From NCBI GenBank assembly GCA_020186115.1, contig WSYJ01000060.1, forward strand, positions 682,001 to 746,000: DNA of 64,000 bases, read 5' to 3'. The DNA comes from Histomonas meleagridis. Its lineage: Eukaryota > Parabasalia > Tritrichomonadida > Dientamoebidae. The stretch's first letter is position 1; the number at the start of each line of letters is the position of its first letter. The position numbers and the translations under genes were made by a program. Shown one piece after another: positions 62,715-64,000 of the stretch. The notes beneath the pieces were generated by a model that saw nothing but the letters and a program-made list of their open reading frames with translations, was not told the DNA's origin and ran no database searches.

Positions 62715-64000
62715 TCACCAACCAAAATAAATTTTTTGTTTCATAGGTTTACATTGATTCGGTGTTATACATGGAACATCTCCAACTTCAATATATGGAA
62801 AGAATGACTTATTTCCACAACATTGTAAGTTCAGTTCCATTATTAAACGATTCCAATTACTATTTAAAGTGCCAATCACGTGCTTCACGTCAATTGACTC
62901 CTTTAAATTAGCAAAAGAAGTCACTGCTTCTCTATAATGATCACTGATTTTATATAAGTTAAATCCGCCTTCTGTTCGTTTGTAATCAAAATATGAAAAA
63001 TCGAATTCATCCGAATATTTCAAGATTTTATCAATTGCATTTTGATCATCACTACTTACGAAAACGGAAATTTTTTTATTATCATAAATTTTCTTTAATA
63101 CTCTTAAAGGGTATATGAAATAGTTCGGATCAACAACTTGCATTTCCAAACTTTTATCGCCGCATCGGATATGGACTGATACGTCGTAATGATTTTTAGG
63201 GTTTACTAAATGTTCTTTTCGGAATTTGAGAATAATATCATTAAACTCGTCGTTAAACTTGGTGAGAAAAAATGCTGTTTGAAGACGCCAATAATAATAA
63301 TATAATGACTTCGGCGTCGCTGTGTTTTGAATGATATCTATGATTCGCTTTGGTACAAGTGTACGCGCATATATACCTGTCTTCATATACTTCGGATTAG
63401 AGAAGTTGATCTCTTCGGGCCTTACCGAACATGATGATAAAGGTTTGAAGTAACAATCAAATAATTTCTTGCCGTGACAATTCGGCGTGTTAGAAAATGC
63501 ATAATGATATCGAGGATCATATATTACTGTGCGATTAAGTTCAAGACCTCGGCCAATATAAGTGCCAATAACATGGATATATGAACCAATGCCTGACGAA
63601 TAAATGTTTGGAATAAAAAGAAAGTTTCGTTCACTACAATTCTTGGGAAACTGATTTTCATAAATGATCTTTTGAACTTCTTCTGTTCCTGGAATACCTT
63701 GTTTCTCTGGTGGATATGGATTATCCAGTGTAGGATCAAAAAAAAAGACTTTCTGATGCATTGTATGATAAGGATATAGATGATCGAATATCGCTAGAAG
63801 TCGTTCTTTGGTATAATTTTTCTCTAGCATCTCTTCATATAACTTGTACTGAAGCGTGGTGTTATCAAACTCGGAAATGGGTGAGAAGCCATTGACATAT
63901 ACTAGGCGATGTAATTTATCTTTATCTGTGTAAAAAACTGTAATAAATAACAATAATGTTATCGTAAACAAAGGGATAAATATGAGAAAACTTTTACATT
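62715..64000 (-). CDS. Fucosyltransferase-like type II membrane protein (GT23/O-FUT related), 5' partial
   Basis: The frame is still open at the window edge, so the start lies beyond 64000. It begins with a hydrophobic anchor (SFLIFIPLFTITLLLFITVF), then a lumenal region with several Cys and N-glycosylation sequons, and near residue 265 the segment VSVHIRCGDKS. That is the HxRxGDK-type donor-binding motif of alpha-1,6 and protein-O-fucosyltransferases. Later GTLNSNWNRLIMELN matches the region where FUT8/NodZ enzymes have TxxSNxxR. The family transfers fucose from GDP-fucose to glycans in the Golgi or ER. Acceptor specificity cannot be told. Other glycosyltransferases with a similar motif are possible. 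The stop is followed by AT-rich DNA. Confidence 0.6.
   Translation of the reverse strand, partial: CKSFLIFIPLFTITLLLFITVFYTDKDKLHRLVYVNGFSPISEFDNTTLQYKLYEEMLEKNYTKERLLAIFDHLYPYHTMHQKVFFFDPTLDNPYPPEKQGIPGTEEVQKIIYENQFPKNCSERNFLFIPNIYSSGIGSYIHVIGTYIGRGLELNRTVIYDPRYHYAFSNTPNCHGKKLFDCYFKPLSSCSVRPEEINFSNPKYMKTGIYARTLVPKRIIDIIQNTATPKSLYYYYWRLQTAFFLTKFNDEFNDIILKFRKEHLVNPKNHYDVSVHIRCGDKSLEMQVVDPNYFIYPLRVLKKIYDNKKISVFVSSDDQNAIDKILKYSDEFDFSYFDYKRTEGGFNLYKISDHYREAVTSFANLKESIDVKHVIGTLNSNWNRLIMELNLQCCGNKSFFPYIEVGDVPCITPNQCKPMKQKIYFGW

Overview
The window looks like nuclear DNA of a trichomonad (Parabasalia), most plausibly a Tritrichomonas-type species. Supporting signs are the very AT-rich sequence, compact genes with almost no untranslated leader, BspA-like leucine-rich-repeat surface proteins, DUF3447/ankyrin proteins, several Myb proteins, and stop codons that overlap a TAAA polyadenylation-like signal. 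The genus is an inference; nothing here identifies a species.

Layout. Bases 1-2193 hold the 3' part of an ankyrin gene. Then come histone H2B, an eIF4E-like factor, a 168-bp element with 32-bp perfect terminal inverted repeats, and an ankyrin relic. From 4675 to 18369 (minus) lies one giant BspA-like surface protein gene. It has leucine-rich repeats, about 11 kb of a 14-residue Thr/Ser/Glu repeat, a second short repeat, and a C-terminal membrane anchor; at least a dozen frame changes break it in this assembly. From 20 to 57 kb are mostly housekeeping and signalling genes: threonine dehydratase, a CDC7-like kinase, a BRE1-like RING protein, a second ankyrin gene, a membrane RING-H2 protein, two Myb factors, proteasome beta-7/PSMB4, an LRR protein, importin alpha (its N-terminus has no ATG), a small BspA-like protein, dihydrouridine synthase, Raptor, a receiver-domain/phosphodiesterase fusion like Dictyostelium RegA, SF3a60, and an ER-type HSP90. 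From 57 to 62 kb are two more ankyrin genes flanking a four-helix membrane protein. The window ends inside a fucosyltransferase-like gene.

Most striking observation. In all four ankyrin genes, and in one relic, each roughly 90-nt ankyrin repeat is intact, but neighbouring repeats are separated by an AT-rich spacer. About 30 of about 37 spacers are exactly 80 nt (3n+2), so they break the frame, and many contain in-frame stops. They have no GT...AG ends. They share a TGG/TGA placed exactly 20-21 nt before the next repeat, including in spacers of other lengths (60, 63, 72, 77, 82 nt). The minus-strand gene at 59926-62248 has a promoter-like motif, ATG, a short first exon, eleven ankyrin exons and a transmembrane tail, all open, so it does not look like a pseudogene. 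I read the spacers as candidate non-canonical introns or another excised element; RNA evidence is needed.

Regulation. A Myb-type element (TAAACGGTC / GACCGTTTA) lies within about 10-40 nt of the start of several genes (eIF4E, LRR/importin pair, REC-PDE, SF3a60, HSP90, four-helix protein, ankyrin-TM). Two multi-repeat Myb genes are also present.
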